A program made the translations under genes and the position numbers. From the NCBI GenBank assembly GCA_016870235.1, contig VGCB01000005.1, positions 1-17,653 on the forward strand: a stretch of 17,653 nt of DNA. Reading direction: 5' to 3'. Under the pieces are notes generated by a model, which ran no database searches, was not told the origin of the DNA, and saw only the letters and a list, made by a program, of their open reading frames with translations. How positions within the stretch are numbered: position 1 is the first letter of the stretch; each line of letters starts with the position of its first letter. Of the stretch, positions 5,565 through 13,594 are shown piece after piece. The stretch comes from Actinomycetota bacterium (GTDB taxonomy: Bacteria > Actinomycetota > Thermoleophilia > Gaiellales > Gaiellaceae).

Positions 5565-6719
5565 TCACGCCTTCGCCGCTGCGCCTCCGGCCTTCTCCTT
5601 CTTCGGCCCGTTCTGCGTGATGAAGCGCTCGACCAGCTCGCGCGCCTCGTCGTCGCGGATCTGCTTCGGCGGCGACTTCATCAGGTACGAGCTCGGCGCC
5701 TCGAGCGCGCCCGAGATGCCGTTGTTGATCGCGAGCTTCGCGAGTCGCACGGCGTCGATCACGATCCCGGCGGAGTTCGGCGAGTCCCACACCTCGAGCT
5801 TGAGCTCGACGTTGAGCGGCACGTCGCCGAACGACGAGCCCTCCATCCGGATGTACGCCCACTTGCGGTCGGTCAGCCACGGCACGAAGTCCGAGGGGCC
5901 GACGTGCACGTTGTCGGCGCCGATGTCGTAGTCGAGCATCGACGTCACCGCGTTCGTCTTCGAGATCTTCTTCGACTCGAGCCGCTCGCGCTCGAGCATG
6001 TTGCGGAAGTCGGAGTTGCCGCCGACGTTCAGCTGCATGGTGCGGTCGAGGTGGACGCCGCGGTCGCCGAACAGCGTCGTCAGCACGCGGTGCGTGATCG
6101 TGGCGCCGACCTGCGACTTGATGTCGTCGCCGATGATCGGCACCCCCGCCTGCTCGAAGCGTCGCTGCCAGTACGGCTCGCGGGCGATGAAGACGGGCAT
6201 GCAGTTCACCATCGCGCAGCCGGCCGCGAGGATCTGCTCCGCGTACCACTTGGTCGCAGTCTCCGAGCCGACCGGCAGGTAGTTGACGACGACGTCGGCG
6301 CCGGTGTCCTTGAGGATGCCGACGACGTCGTCGGTCTCGCCCGGTGCCTTCTCGACGATCTCGGCGAGGTACTTGCCGATCCCGTCGTGCGTCATCCCGC
6401 GGGAGACCCTGATGCCGGTCTTCGGCACCTCGGAGAACTTGATCGTGTCGTTCGGGTGGGCCCAGATCGCGTCGGCGAGATCGACGCCGACCTTGCCCTT
6501 GACGACGTCGAAGGCGGCGACGAACTCGATGTCCGAGATGTGATAGCCGCCAAGGTTGACGTGCATGAGCCCGGGCACCTCGTGGTCGTCGGCGGCGCTC
6601 TTGTAGTACTCGACGCCCTGGAGGAGCGAGTTGGCGCAGTTGCCGACGCCGATGATCGCCACGCGGACCTTGTCCTTCTTGCGGGCTCCGCCGTTCTTCG
6701 AGCCGTTGCTGGTGGCCAT
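5565..6719 (-). CDS. ino1: Inositol-3-phosphate synthase
   Basis: Converts glucose 6-phosphate to 1L-myo-inositol 3-phosphate with NAD, the first step to inositol lipids and, in actinobacteria, mycothiol. From ATG 6719 the protein has 384 residues, close to the roughly 370 of actinobacterial homologues. Visible motifs are the NAD loop [14 protein letters not shown] (22-35), VNYLPVGSE (145-153), [11 protein letters not shown] (197-207, with the catalytic-region lysine), [11 protein letters not shown] (231-241), SKTNAVTS (253-260), [13 protein letters not shown] (274-286) and [16 protein letters not shown] (308-323). AAAGGA four bases upstream supports this ATG. However, the frame continues open for a further 119 codons to TTG 7076, encoding a tandem ribbon-helix-helix region. 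The product may therefore be a 503-residue fusion, or the enzyme may start internally. Confidence 0.93.
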   Translation of the reverse strand: MATSNGSKNGGARKKDKVRVAIIGVGNCANSLLQGVEYYKSAADDHEVPGLMHVNLGGYHISDIEFVAAFDVVKGKVGVDLADAIWAHPNDTIKFSEVPKTGIRVSRGMTHDGIGKYLAEIVEKAPGETDDVVGILKDTGADVVVNYLPVGSETATKWYAEQILAAGCAMVNCMPVFIAREPYWQRRFEQAGVPIIGDDIKSQVGATITHRVLTTLFGDRGVHLDRTMQLNVGGNSDFRNMLERERLESKKISKTNAVTSMLDYDIGADNVHVGPSDFVPWLTDRKWAYIRMEGSSFGDVPLNVELKLEVWDSPNSAGIVIDAVRLAKLAINNGISGALEAPSSYLMKSPPKQIRDDEARELVERFITQNGPKKEKAGGAAAKA

Positions 6720-7076
6720 GGTGTCCTTTCCGCGGCCTGCCGGCCGTCGTCGGTTCGATGCAAAGGGAACGCCGAGGCCCTCCGCGAGCGAGCGGAGGAC
6801 GGCGTCGTTGAAGGTGTCGCCGGAACGTGCTGCGACGGACTTGATCGCGCCCCTGAGCTCCTCCGGCATGCGAAGGAGGATGACGGGGCTCGACCCGGGA
6901 AGCGGGCTCCGGCGCCCGGTCGGCTCGTAGGCGATGCCGAACGAATCTGCTAGCAGTCCGACCGCGACGTCGTTGAGCGACGCCTCACGGCGGGCGGTCT
7001 CCCGAACGAGAGCCTCCTTGAGAGAGGCTGGAGCGCGAACGAGAACGCCTCTTCTGATCGATCTGCTAGCGGTCAA
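6720..7076 (-). CDS. Tandem ribbon-helix-helix region, in frame with inositol-3-phosphate synthase
   Basis: These 119 codons encode two similar units. Unit 1, residues 11-50, contains [17 protein letters not shown] and [16 protein letters not shown]. Unit 2, residues 64-105, contains [18 protein letters not shown] and [15 protein letters not shown]. Each shows the pattern of an Arc/HicB-like ribbon-helix-helix fold: a short strand, an L-x-x-A-I/L helix, then S/T-x-N-D-A-V. One polypeptide could thus carry both halves of a DNA-binding dimer. There is no stop before the enzyme. The only start on offer is TTG 7076, within a cluster of TGCTAGCAG sites and without a ribosome site, so it may be leaderless. 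A role in autoregulating the inositol gene is inference. Confidence 0.6.
6947..6958. promoter_or_regulatory. TGCTAGCAG site inside the regulator region
   Basis: CTGCTAGCAGTC is identical to the copy at 7078-7089 and lies within the regulator coding sequence about 130 bases downstream of the start. It may be an auxiliary operator or coincidence; codon constraints do not oblige this 12-mer. Confidence 0.4.
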
Positions 7077-7089
7077 ACTGCTAGCAGTC
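7063..7089. promoter_or_regulatory. Paired TGCTAGC sites at the start of the regulator/ino1 frame
   Basis: CTGCTAGCGGTC (7063-7074) and CTGCTAGCAGTC (7078-7089) are spaced 15 bases start to start. The second lies in ACTGCTAGCAGT (7077-7088), a perfect 12-base palindrome. They straddle the TTG start at 7074-7076. TAGACT, just upstream on the minus strand, resembles a -10 element. Ribbon-helix-helix regulators usually bind short repeated sites over their own promoter, so this is a candidate autoregulatory operator. Confidence 0.55.
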
Positions 7090-7096
7090 TACACGC

Positions 7097-8002
7097 TCAG
7101 TTGATGACGCACTGCGGGTCGTCGCCGAGCACCCGCCGTTGCTCCTCGTTCGCCTGCTGATCCTTGACCGGGTCGTAGGGCCCGGGCGCCGGGCCTTCCC
7201 AGAAGATGTCAGGCGTAACACTCGGCCCGATCACGGTCGCGCGGTAGCGCCTTCCCTTTCCCGGCGCACCGCGATGAGGGTAGAAGCCGTAACAGAAGCC
7301 GCCTGTCGGCCTGTGGGTGAGGAAGCTGTTCTCTCGCTTCCAGCCGGGACCGTACGATGAGTCGAGCGTGTCCACGTAGATGTTCCGGCCGTAGGTGTCG
7401 AGCGGTACGCCGAGGTCGTCGGAGCGGAAGCCGTACACGCCCCGTCCCCGGTACCTGAAGGTGCCCCACAGATGGTCGAAGCGGCCGCGGTAGGCCCAGT
7501 CGGTCTTGATCGTCAACACGGCGATGGGCCCGGACCAGTGGGAGAGCCGGAGCTCGCGAACGGCGCGAACCGGCGTCGGTGGCACGCCGTAGTTGGGCAG
7601 AGCCCGCTGCCAGGCCTGCAGCGCCCAGTGGCTCCCGTTCGGATGTGTGCAGGCGAGGACGAACCACGGCAGGCGCGGTCCCCGGTAGGGCCCGCAGACG
7701 TTCGGGCCGATGCGACGCCTGCCCGAGCTCGAGTAGCGAAACGTGAACTTCACCTGTGGCGTCGTCCGGGACGGATGGCGCGCGTTGATCGCGCCACTCG
7801 CGACGACCGTCTTCAGCGAGCCGTCGGCGGTGCGCCAGCGCACCCAGGCCCGTCCGGAGCTGTCGACATCGAGGCGGACATTCGTCGCGTTGCGGCCGAC
7901 GATCTCGGACGCGTCGGCCGGCCGGGCGGCGACGCCGAGCGCGACGCCGACCGCGATCGCGGCCGCGAGCATCGCTCGTCTCGCCTGGGGAGGGCGGCGC
8001 AT
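7097..8002 (-). CDS. Secreted protein of unknown function, copy 1
   Basis: A 301-residue protein with a basic start (MRRPPQARRA), a hydrophobic signal segment (MLAAAIAVGVALGVA) and a likely cleavage after ADA near residue 32, with the mature chain starting SEIVGRNA. I do not recognise the family. The mature part is rich in Tyr, Trp, Arg and Gly with few Cys (GPNVCGPY, VLACTHP, GGFCYGF, PQCVIN). Strongly conserved blocks shared with the neighbouring copy include GSHWALQ.WQR.LPNYG, WAYRGRFDHLWG, GVPLDTYGRN, VDTLDSSYG, NSFLTH, GKGRRYRATVIGP and APGPYD. It ends 20 bases before the regulator/ino1 start on the same strand, so read-through into ino1 is possible. Confidence 0.8.
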   Translation of the reverse strand: MRRPPQARRAMLAAAIAVGVALGVAARPADASEIVGRNATNVRLDVDSSGRAWVRWRTADGSLKTVVASGAINARHPSRTTPQVKFTFRYSSSGRRRIGPNVCGPYRGPRLPWFVLACTHPNGSHWALQAWQRALPNYGVPPTPVRAVRELRLSHWSGPIAVLTIKTDWAYRGRFDHLWGTFRYRGRGVYGFRSDDLGVPLDTYGRNIYVDTLDSSYGPGWKRENSFLTHRPTGGFCYGFYPHRGAPGKGRRYRATVIGPSVTPDIFWEGPAPGPYDPVKDQQANEEQRRVLGDDPQCVIN

Positions 8003-8041
8003 CGCCCGATTGTCCCACGGTGAGCGCGACCGTCGCGGGCG

Positions 8042-8818
8042 TCAGTTGATCTTGCACCGCCCGTCGCCCGCGAGAAGCCGGCGTTGCTCGGCGTTCGCCG
8101 CCTCGTCGCGTCCTTGGTCGTAGGGCCCGGGCGCCGCCCCTTCCCACATCACGTCGGGCGTGACTCCGGGGCCGATCACCGTCGCGCGGTAACGCCTGCC
8201 CTTGCCGGGCGGCCGGCCGTGGGGGCAGAAGCCGTAGCAGAACGCCCCGCTCGGCTCGTGGGTGAGGAAGCTGTTCTCGCGCCTCCAGCCGCCTCCGTAG
8301 GAGGAGTCGAGCGTGTCGACGAACACGTTCCGGCCGTAGGTGTCGAGCGGTACGCCGCGCCGTGTCCACGAGAAGCCGTAGACCCCCTGTCCGCGGTACG
8401 TGAAGCGTCCCCACAGATGGTCGAACCTCCCGCGGTACGCCCAGTCCGTCCAGATTTCGAGGACGCCGACGTCTCCCGTCCAGTGCGAGAGGCGGAGCTC
8501 CCACACGGCGCGGTCGCCGCTCGCGTCGTGGCCGTAGTTCGGCAGCATCCGCTGCCAGGACTGCAGCGCCCAGTGGCTCCCATCCGGGTGCGTGCAGGCG
8601 ATCACGAGCCAGGCGAGTGGTGGCCCGGAGTACGGCCGGCAGACGTTCGGCCCGACCGGTTGCTCGCGGAAGACGAGCCTGAAACGAACCTGTGGCGTCG
8701 AGCGGCTCGGCGGCCGCGCGTCCACGGCGCCGCTTGCCGTCACCGTCGTCGCTGCGCCCCCGGACCGGAAGCGGATCGTGGCGACGCCCGAGCGATCGAC
8801 CGTGGCGCTCGCTCTCAC
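8042..8818 (-). pseudogene. Secreted protein of unknown function, copy 2, lacking its signal peptide
   Basis: A paralogue of the protein at 7097-8002, alignable from the SGVATIRF region to the last residues (CKIN against CVIN), with long identical blocks such as WAYRGRFDHLWG, GVPLDTYGRN and GKGRRYRATVIGP. The frame cannot extend upstream: a TGA lies eight codons before GTG 8816-8818, and that GTG has no ribosome site. It corresponds to an internal valine of copy 1, about residue 42. The signal peptide and first mature residues are therefore missing. The expected junction sequence lies just beyond the break, but on the opposite strand (8852-8876). Copy 2 is probably not secreted and is likely a recent pseudogene; the rest is intact. 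Confidence 0.7.
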
Positions 8819-8878
8819 GCTCGGCCACGCGATCGTCGCTCAGACGGCCACCGCGTCCGAGATCGTCGGCCGGAACGC
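8808..8878 (+). other. Inverted scrap of the secreted-protein signal-peptide junction
   Basis: Read on the plus strand this segment encodes VALALTLGHAIVAQTATA and then SEIVGRNA, a plausible end of a signal peptide and start of a mature protein. The DNA from GCGTCCGAGATCGTCGGCCG onward matches, with one base different, the corresponding minus-strand sequence of copy 1, where the same residues follow the signal peptide. It lies immediately upstream of the truncated copy 2 but in the opposite orientation, and runs without a stop into a citrate-synthase-like fragment. I read it as a rearrangement scar. Confidence 0.65.
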
Positions 8879-8882
8879 GCCG

Positions 8883-9237
8883 GAGCCAACGGCGGGAAGG
8901 CTGGGCTATCGGGGTCACGATGCCGTCGACCTCTCGCGGACGGAGACGTTCGAGCGCGTCGCGGCGATCCTCTGGACAGGGACTGCCGCCGACGCGGCGT
9001 GGCTCTTCCCGGCCGCGGCGTCGCGGCGCGCGAGTCGGCGCCGGGGGCCGTTCGCCGACCGGATCGTCGACGCACTCGTGGCGCAGCGGTCGCGCCTTCC
9101 CTTGACCCTGTCGGAACCGGATCCGGCGACGTTGCAGGCGGCCGGCCGGTCGGTGATCGACCTGTTCGGGGCGGTGGGGGCCTCCGGTGCGGGCACGCTT
9201 GCCGAGCGGCTGGCGCGCCCGGAACACCCTGACGGGC
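8883..9237 (+). pseudogene. Citrate-synthase-like fragment (N-terminal part only)
   Basis: The plus frame carries AGRLGYRGHDAVDLSRTETF, then ERVAAILWTGTAADAAW. This is the hallmark start of citrate/methylcitrate synthases, in which a G-x-L-x-Y-R-G-x-D motif is followed by F-E-x-V-A-x-L-L-W-x-G. A region like DRIVDALVAQRSRLPLTL, with AAGRSVIDLFGAVGASG, follows as in the actinobacterial citrate-synthase-like subgroup. Similarity fades near 9237, at about 118 residues, against some 370-400 in a whole enzyme. The catalytic His and Asp regions are absent, and no proper start is present because the signal-peptide scrap is joined directly upstream. It is a non-functional remnant. Confidence 0.6.
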
Positions 9238-9276
9238 GATGGCGTGCTCGCCTCCTCCCCGGTACGCTGGCGCGGC

Positions 9277-10568
9277 ATGGCGTCGCGCAGGTTGCTCTCG
9301 ATCCTGGTCGTGGTCGCCCTCGTCGCGTTCGCTTCGCTTGCAGGCATGTTCGGGCTGCCCCGGTCGGACGCCGCGACTGCTGCGATGGTGCAGTGCGGTC
9401 CGATTGGACGCGCGACGTCGCCGGCCGCCACGGTCGGCGCGGCGCGGTGGCGGATCGGAGGCACGGAGTCCGATCAGTGGTACCTCTTTGCGAGCTCTGG
9501 CGGTGCCTGTCACGCGGCGCTGCGCATGCGGGCGGAGCTGACCCGGATGATCGCGAGCGACGGCGCCGTCGTGCGTCTCGGCTTCGGCATCGACGACTGG
9601 CGTTGTGTCGCCTCGCGGGAGGTGAGGCAGGGAGGCTGCACGCTCGGCACGGGCTCGGCCGCCTCCCACGTGATCGCGCTTGCGGCGAACGAGGTCGGCC
9701 GGGTCATCGCCCAGGGGCTTGCCGACGGGAAGATCGAGCCGACTCTGCTCGCTCCGAGCCGCGGCGGCGGAGCACCGAGCCCGACGTCGGAGCGCGAGTA
9801 CCGTGGCGCGGAGGCGCAGCGCTGCTCGGCGGTGTCCGGCAAGCAGTGGCGGTTCCCGTCAACGCGCCCGGCCGGCTACCGCTCGCGGTCGTTTCCCTCG
9901 GGGGAGACCGGGATCGCTGGCGGGTGTACGCCCTCGGAGGCTTCCCCTGCAGTCAGGCGCATGGGTGGGTGGTGGACGTCTCACGCGCGGTCGTCCGGCC
10001 TCCGGGCCTCGGGATGGGAGGCGTGCGGACGGGCGACGACCAGTGGTCGTGCCTGACCGGCGGCCGGATGCTCGTCGGCCTCTGCATCCGGTCGACGACT
10101 CCGCGTGGACCGCTCGACTTCAGGGGATTCGTCGTCTTCCCCGACGTCGACGAGGGCGCGTTGCCGTTCTCGCCGGTGTCGTTCGAGAAGGTGCTGCTGC
10201 CGATGGTCTCGTTCAACGCGGAGCACGAGCGGCAGTACGTGGAGGCGCGCATCTGCGGCAACGCGGAGGTCCCCTCGGCGCGGTGGACGGTGGGGACGAG
10301 GAGCGGCATCGGCTGGGCGTACGGCGTCAAGGGAGCGAGCCTCTGCAGTCTTGCCCGCGCCGAGCTGCGGCGCCTCGCCGAGTGGGCGGTGGCGCCGGTG
10401 CCCGGCGGGCGGCTCGCGGGCGTGAACGGCGTCTGGGAGTGCTACGGGTTCGAGTCGGGAACGGCGTGCTACGAGGACAGTCTCCGCATCGTCGCCGTGC
10501 CCTACCTGACGCATCTCTCCCAGGCTGCGCGTGACCAGCTCGTGAGGATCGCGCTGCTGCGCGGGTGA
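9277..10568 (+). pseudogene. Secreted two-domain protein of unknown function, frameshifted
   Basis: ATG 9277 opens a signal peptide (MASRRLLSILVVVALVAFAS) and a domain containing ARWRIGGTESDQWYLFASSG, then C, and later DDWRC and GGC. Near 9830-9850 protein-like character leaves this frame, which runs on as noise to 10056, and resumes in the -1 frame with VAVPVNAPGRLPLAVVSLGG, continuing to TGA 10566. The second half ends in a domain with ARWTVGTRSGIGW, C, then WECYGF and C, whose order matches the first: an A-R-W, Gly, Cys, A-E-L, W-x-C, Cys, V-A-x-A layout. The repeat indicates that both frames belong to one gene of about 430 residues with a one-base loss. Whether this is mutation or sequencing error cannot be told. 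Function unknown. Confidence 0.65.
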
Positions 10569-10986
10569 GGAGGCCGGAGGCCCCGGGGCCGGCGTGTTCG
10601 AGGCGGTCGGTGCTGACGAGGGGAACGCTCGGCGAGCAGGCGAGGGACGGGGCGCTGATCCGCCGCCAGGCCAGCTTCGTCGACGGCTCGGGCACGCGCG
10701 CCCGACCGGAGCCGGAGCGAAGGACGTTCCTCGACGGGATCCGTACCGTGGCCGACGCGCAGTTCGGCGGCCGGATCGAGCGGACGTACCTGACGATCCT
10801 CCGCGTCGCGCGACGACCGACGATCGACGTTACGGAGCGCTGAGCGTCTCTCCGAGCCCGGCGGGAGGAGGCCCTCGTCACCCGGCTCGAGCTCGACGCC
10901 ACCGAGACGATGAGAACACAAGAAGGAACCTCAGCTCCTTCCCTCGTGAGCCGCGGGTTCGGAACTGCCGTTGGCCGGGAAGGAGC
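10569..10986. other. 418-base stretch without a convincing gene
   Basis: A plus-strand frame from GTG 10565 to 10843 overlaps the preceding stop and encodes 92 residues. Only its last 40, including FLDGIRTVADAQFGGRIERT, look protein-like, and I recognise no family. It may be a relic or a chance frame. The right end holds hairpins that probably terminate the minus-strand phosphatidyltransferase gene. I see nothing else here. Confidence 0.5.
10922..10986 (-). terminator. Terminator region of the phosphatidyltransferase operon
   Basis: Directly after the stop on the minus strand, GCTCCTTCCC (10986-10977) can pair with GGGAAGGAGC (10943-10934). Alternatively GAAGGA and TCCTTC (10941-10936 with 10927-10922) form a shorter stem followed by the T-rich TTGTGTTCT. 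The two structures share bases and would exclude each other. The shorter one with its T-run looks like an intrinsic terminator. Confidence 0.55.
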
Positions 10987-11652
10987 CTACGCCGCGTCCT
11001 GCGCGAGCTCGCGGAGCTGCCGGCGCACGAAGAGGATCCGCTGTGCCACCGTCAGCCAGGCGACGGCCGCCAGCGCGTAGATCGGCCACTCCAGCCAACC
11101 CCAGGGCGCAAGACCCAGCCCGATCGAGATCAGGACGACCCGCTCGACGCGCGAGCCGAAGCCGACGTCGCCGCGCAGTCCTAGCGCCTCCGCCTTGGCG
11201 CGCGTGTAGGAGACGAGGAACGAGCCGGCGACGGCGAGCGAGGCGACGACGACTCCGGTCTCGTTGCCGTCCTTCATGAACGCGAGCCCGATCGCCGCGA
11301 GCACCACCGCCTCACCGACGCGGTCGAACGACGAGTCGAGGAACGCGCCGAACACCGTCCCCTTGCTCGCGGCTCGCGCGAGCGCGCCGTCGAGGATGTC
11401 CGCCACCGACCCCGCCACGAAGAGGATGCCTCCGAGCCAGAAGTAGAGCTTCGGGTTCCGCTCCTCGAACCCGACGAGCACCGCGCCCGCGATGCAGAGC
11501 GCGACGCCGGCGAGCGTGAGCATGTCGGGCGTCAGCTTCGTCCGGGCGACGCTCCGCATCGAGCGCTGGAGGATCTCGCGCGCGGCCTGCGTGTACTCCT
11601 GCTTGACCCGGTCGAACTGGTTGACCCGGGGCTCCTCCCGGCCTGCGGTCAC
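10987..11652 (-). CDS. CDP-alcohol phosphatidyltransferase, phosphatidylinositol-phosphate-synthase type
   Basis: A 221-residue membrane enzyme that transfers a phosphatidyl group from CDP-diacylglycerol to an alcohol. The family motif D-x2-D-G-x2-A-R-x8-G-x3-D-x3-D is complete: D85, D88, G89, A92, R93, G102, D106, D110. Features shared with actinobacterial phosphatidylinositol-phosphate synthases are LTPDMLTLAG near the N terminus, GAFLDSSFDR, and SYTRAKAEALG after the fourth helix. About six membrane helices are visible. Inositol phosphate as acceptor is therefore likely but not proven; phosphatidylglycerophosphate synthase is the alternative. The GTG at 11650-11652 overlaps the stop of the PAP2 gene as GTGA, indicating translational coupling. 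Confidence 0.85.
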   Translation of the reverse strand: MTAGREEPRVNQFDRVKQEYTQAAREILQRSMRSVARTKLTPDMLTLAGVALCIAGAVLVGFEERNPKLYFWLGGILFVAGSVADILDGALARAASKGTVFGAFLDSSFDRVGEAVVLAAIGLAFMKDGNETGVVVASLAVAGSFLVSYTRAKAEALGLRGDVGFGSRVERVVLISIGLGLAPWGWLEWPIYALAAVAWLTVAQRILFVRRQLRELAQDAA

Positions 11653-12374
11653 GCGCGGGCAGGCTCGAAGCGTCGGAAGCCGCGCTCGCGAAGCAGAAGA
11701 TGGTCGCAGGCGACCGCGAGCGCGACCCCGGCCGCGCAGTCGAGCCAGTAGTGATTCCCGGTTCCCATGACGGAGAACCAGACCCAGGCCGGCCACGCGA
11801 GCCAGATCGCCTTCGCCGCGCGGCTCGTGCACACGGACGCCATTACGACGCCGACGATGAACGCGCTCATCGAGTGGAGGCTCGGCATCGCCGCGAACGG
11901 GTTCGCGAGCAGCCCGAGGCTCTGATGCGTGATGTCCGAGTACGCGGCGAGCGTGTCGTTGAAGCCCCACTCGGGGAAGAAGCGCGGCGGCGCCGTCGGC
12001 ATCACGATGTAGCCGACGAGCCCGGCGAGGTTGGCGATCACGAGCCAGTTGCGGAAGCCCGCGAACCGGCCGTGGTGGCGGAAGTACACCCAGAGGAGGC
12101 TCAGGCCGACGACCGCGAACTGCGACAGCCAGTACGTGTACGAGGTCGCCTCGATCAGGACTCTCGAGCTCTCGACGAGGCGCTGGAGCGCCGGCTCGAA
12201 CAGCAGGCCCAGCTCCCGCTGGAGATCGATCACCAGCTGGCCGTTGCGGAACGCCTCGTCCGCGCTGCGGTCGGCGGCGCCGCGAGCGACCTGGTAGACG
12301 CCGTAGAAGCCGAGCCAGATCGCAACTTGCAGGGCAAGGTGATTCCACCCGCGGGGTAGTCGCCTCCCGACCAC
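11649..12374 (-). CDS. PAP2-superfamily membrane phosphatase (PAP2_3 / inositol-phosphorylceramide-synthase-like)
   Basis: A 241-residue protein with about six membrane helices. The catalytic motifs are PTAPPR (126-131), MPSLHS (163-168, with the active-site-region His) and GNHYWLD (206-212, with the nucleophile-type His and its Asp). This short, PSLH-containing form belongs with the PAP2_3 group that includes inositol-phosphorylceramide synthases and lipid-phosphate phosphatases. Coupling to the downstream phosphatidyltransferase suggests it acts on the same lipid pathway, perhaps dephosphorylating phosphatidylinositol phosphate or a phosphatidate. GTG 12372-12374 is chosen because the frame upstream of it reads through palindromic repeats and is not protein-like. 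Confidence 0.85.
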   Translation of the reverse strand: MVGRRLPRGWNHLALQVAIWLGFYGVYQVARGAADRSADEAFRNGQLVIDLQRELGLLFEPALQRLVESSRVLIEATSYTYWLSQFAVVGLSLLWVYFRHHGRFAGFRNWLVIANLAGLVGYIVMPTAPPRFFPEWGFNDTLAAYSDITHQSLGLLANPFAAMPSLHSMSAFIVGVVMASVCTSRAAKAIWLAWPAWVWFSVMGTGNHYWLDCAAGVALAVACDHLLLRERGFRRFEPARA

Positions 12375-12446
12375 GCGTCGATTGTAGTACCTCGAAGGGA
12401 GTACGCCTGCCCAGCCGGCCGCGGGCGCGCGCTCCTTCAACGCCCC

Positions 12447-12470
12447 CGCGTCTGGCTTCAGCCAGACGCG
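12447..12470 (+). repeat. 24-bp palindrome, copy 3 (REP-like)
   Basis: Identical in sequence and orientation to copy 1 at 5136, more than 7 kb away. It lies between moaA and the PAP2 gene, 73 bases upstream of the PAP2 start codon. Confidence 0.9.
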
Positions 12471-12529
12471 GCGATCTCCTGCCGGCCGCGTCGCTGTCTC
12501 GGCGAGCGAACGCCGACGAGGGGTGGGCA

Positions 12530-12553
12530 GTCGTCTGGCTGAGGCCAGACGCG
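12530..12553 (-). repeat. 24-bp palindrome, copy 4, inverted, slightly diverged
   Basis: Matches copy 2 at 21 of 24 positions: two outer bases and one near the centre differ. It faces copy 3 across 59 bases (12471-12529) that are unrelated to the interior of the first pair, although CCTGCC near the left and GGGCAG at the right of the interior can extend the pairing. It ends 15 bases from the moaA stop, so it may also serve as the moaA terminator. Confidence 0.85.
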
Positions 12554-12568
12554 GGGCGGGGAGAGGGC

Positions 12569-13567
<999 letters not shown>

Positions 13568-13594
13568 ATACCCAGCGTAGACAAATGGAGTCCG

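Noticed and set aside
9830..9850. Programmed -1 frameshifting in the secreted two-domain gene
   Set aside because: I find no X-XXY-YYZ heptamer at the switch and no obvious downstream pseudoknot; a deletion or sequencing error is simpler.
8592..10568. One 658-codon plus-strand gene
   Set aside because: It combines the antisense of a secreted-protein gene, a citrate-synthase scrap, out-of-frame sequence and the second half of a frameshifted gene. It is open only because high GC makes stops rare.
10565..10843. 92-residue gene overlapping the preceding stop
   Set aside because: GTGA overlap and a GAGG-like start are suggestive, but only the last 40 residues look protein-like and no family is recognisable. 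It is noted within the gene-poor stretch instead.
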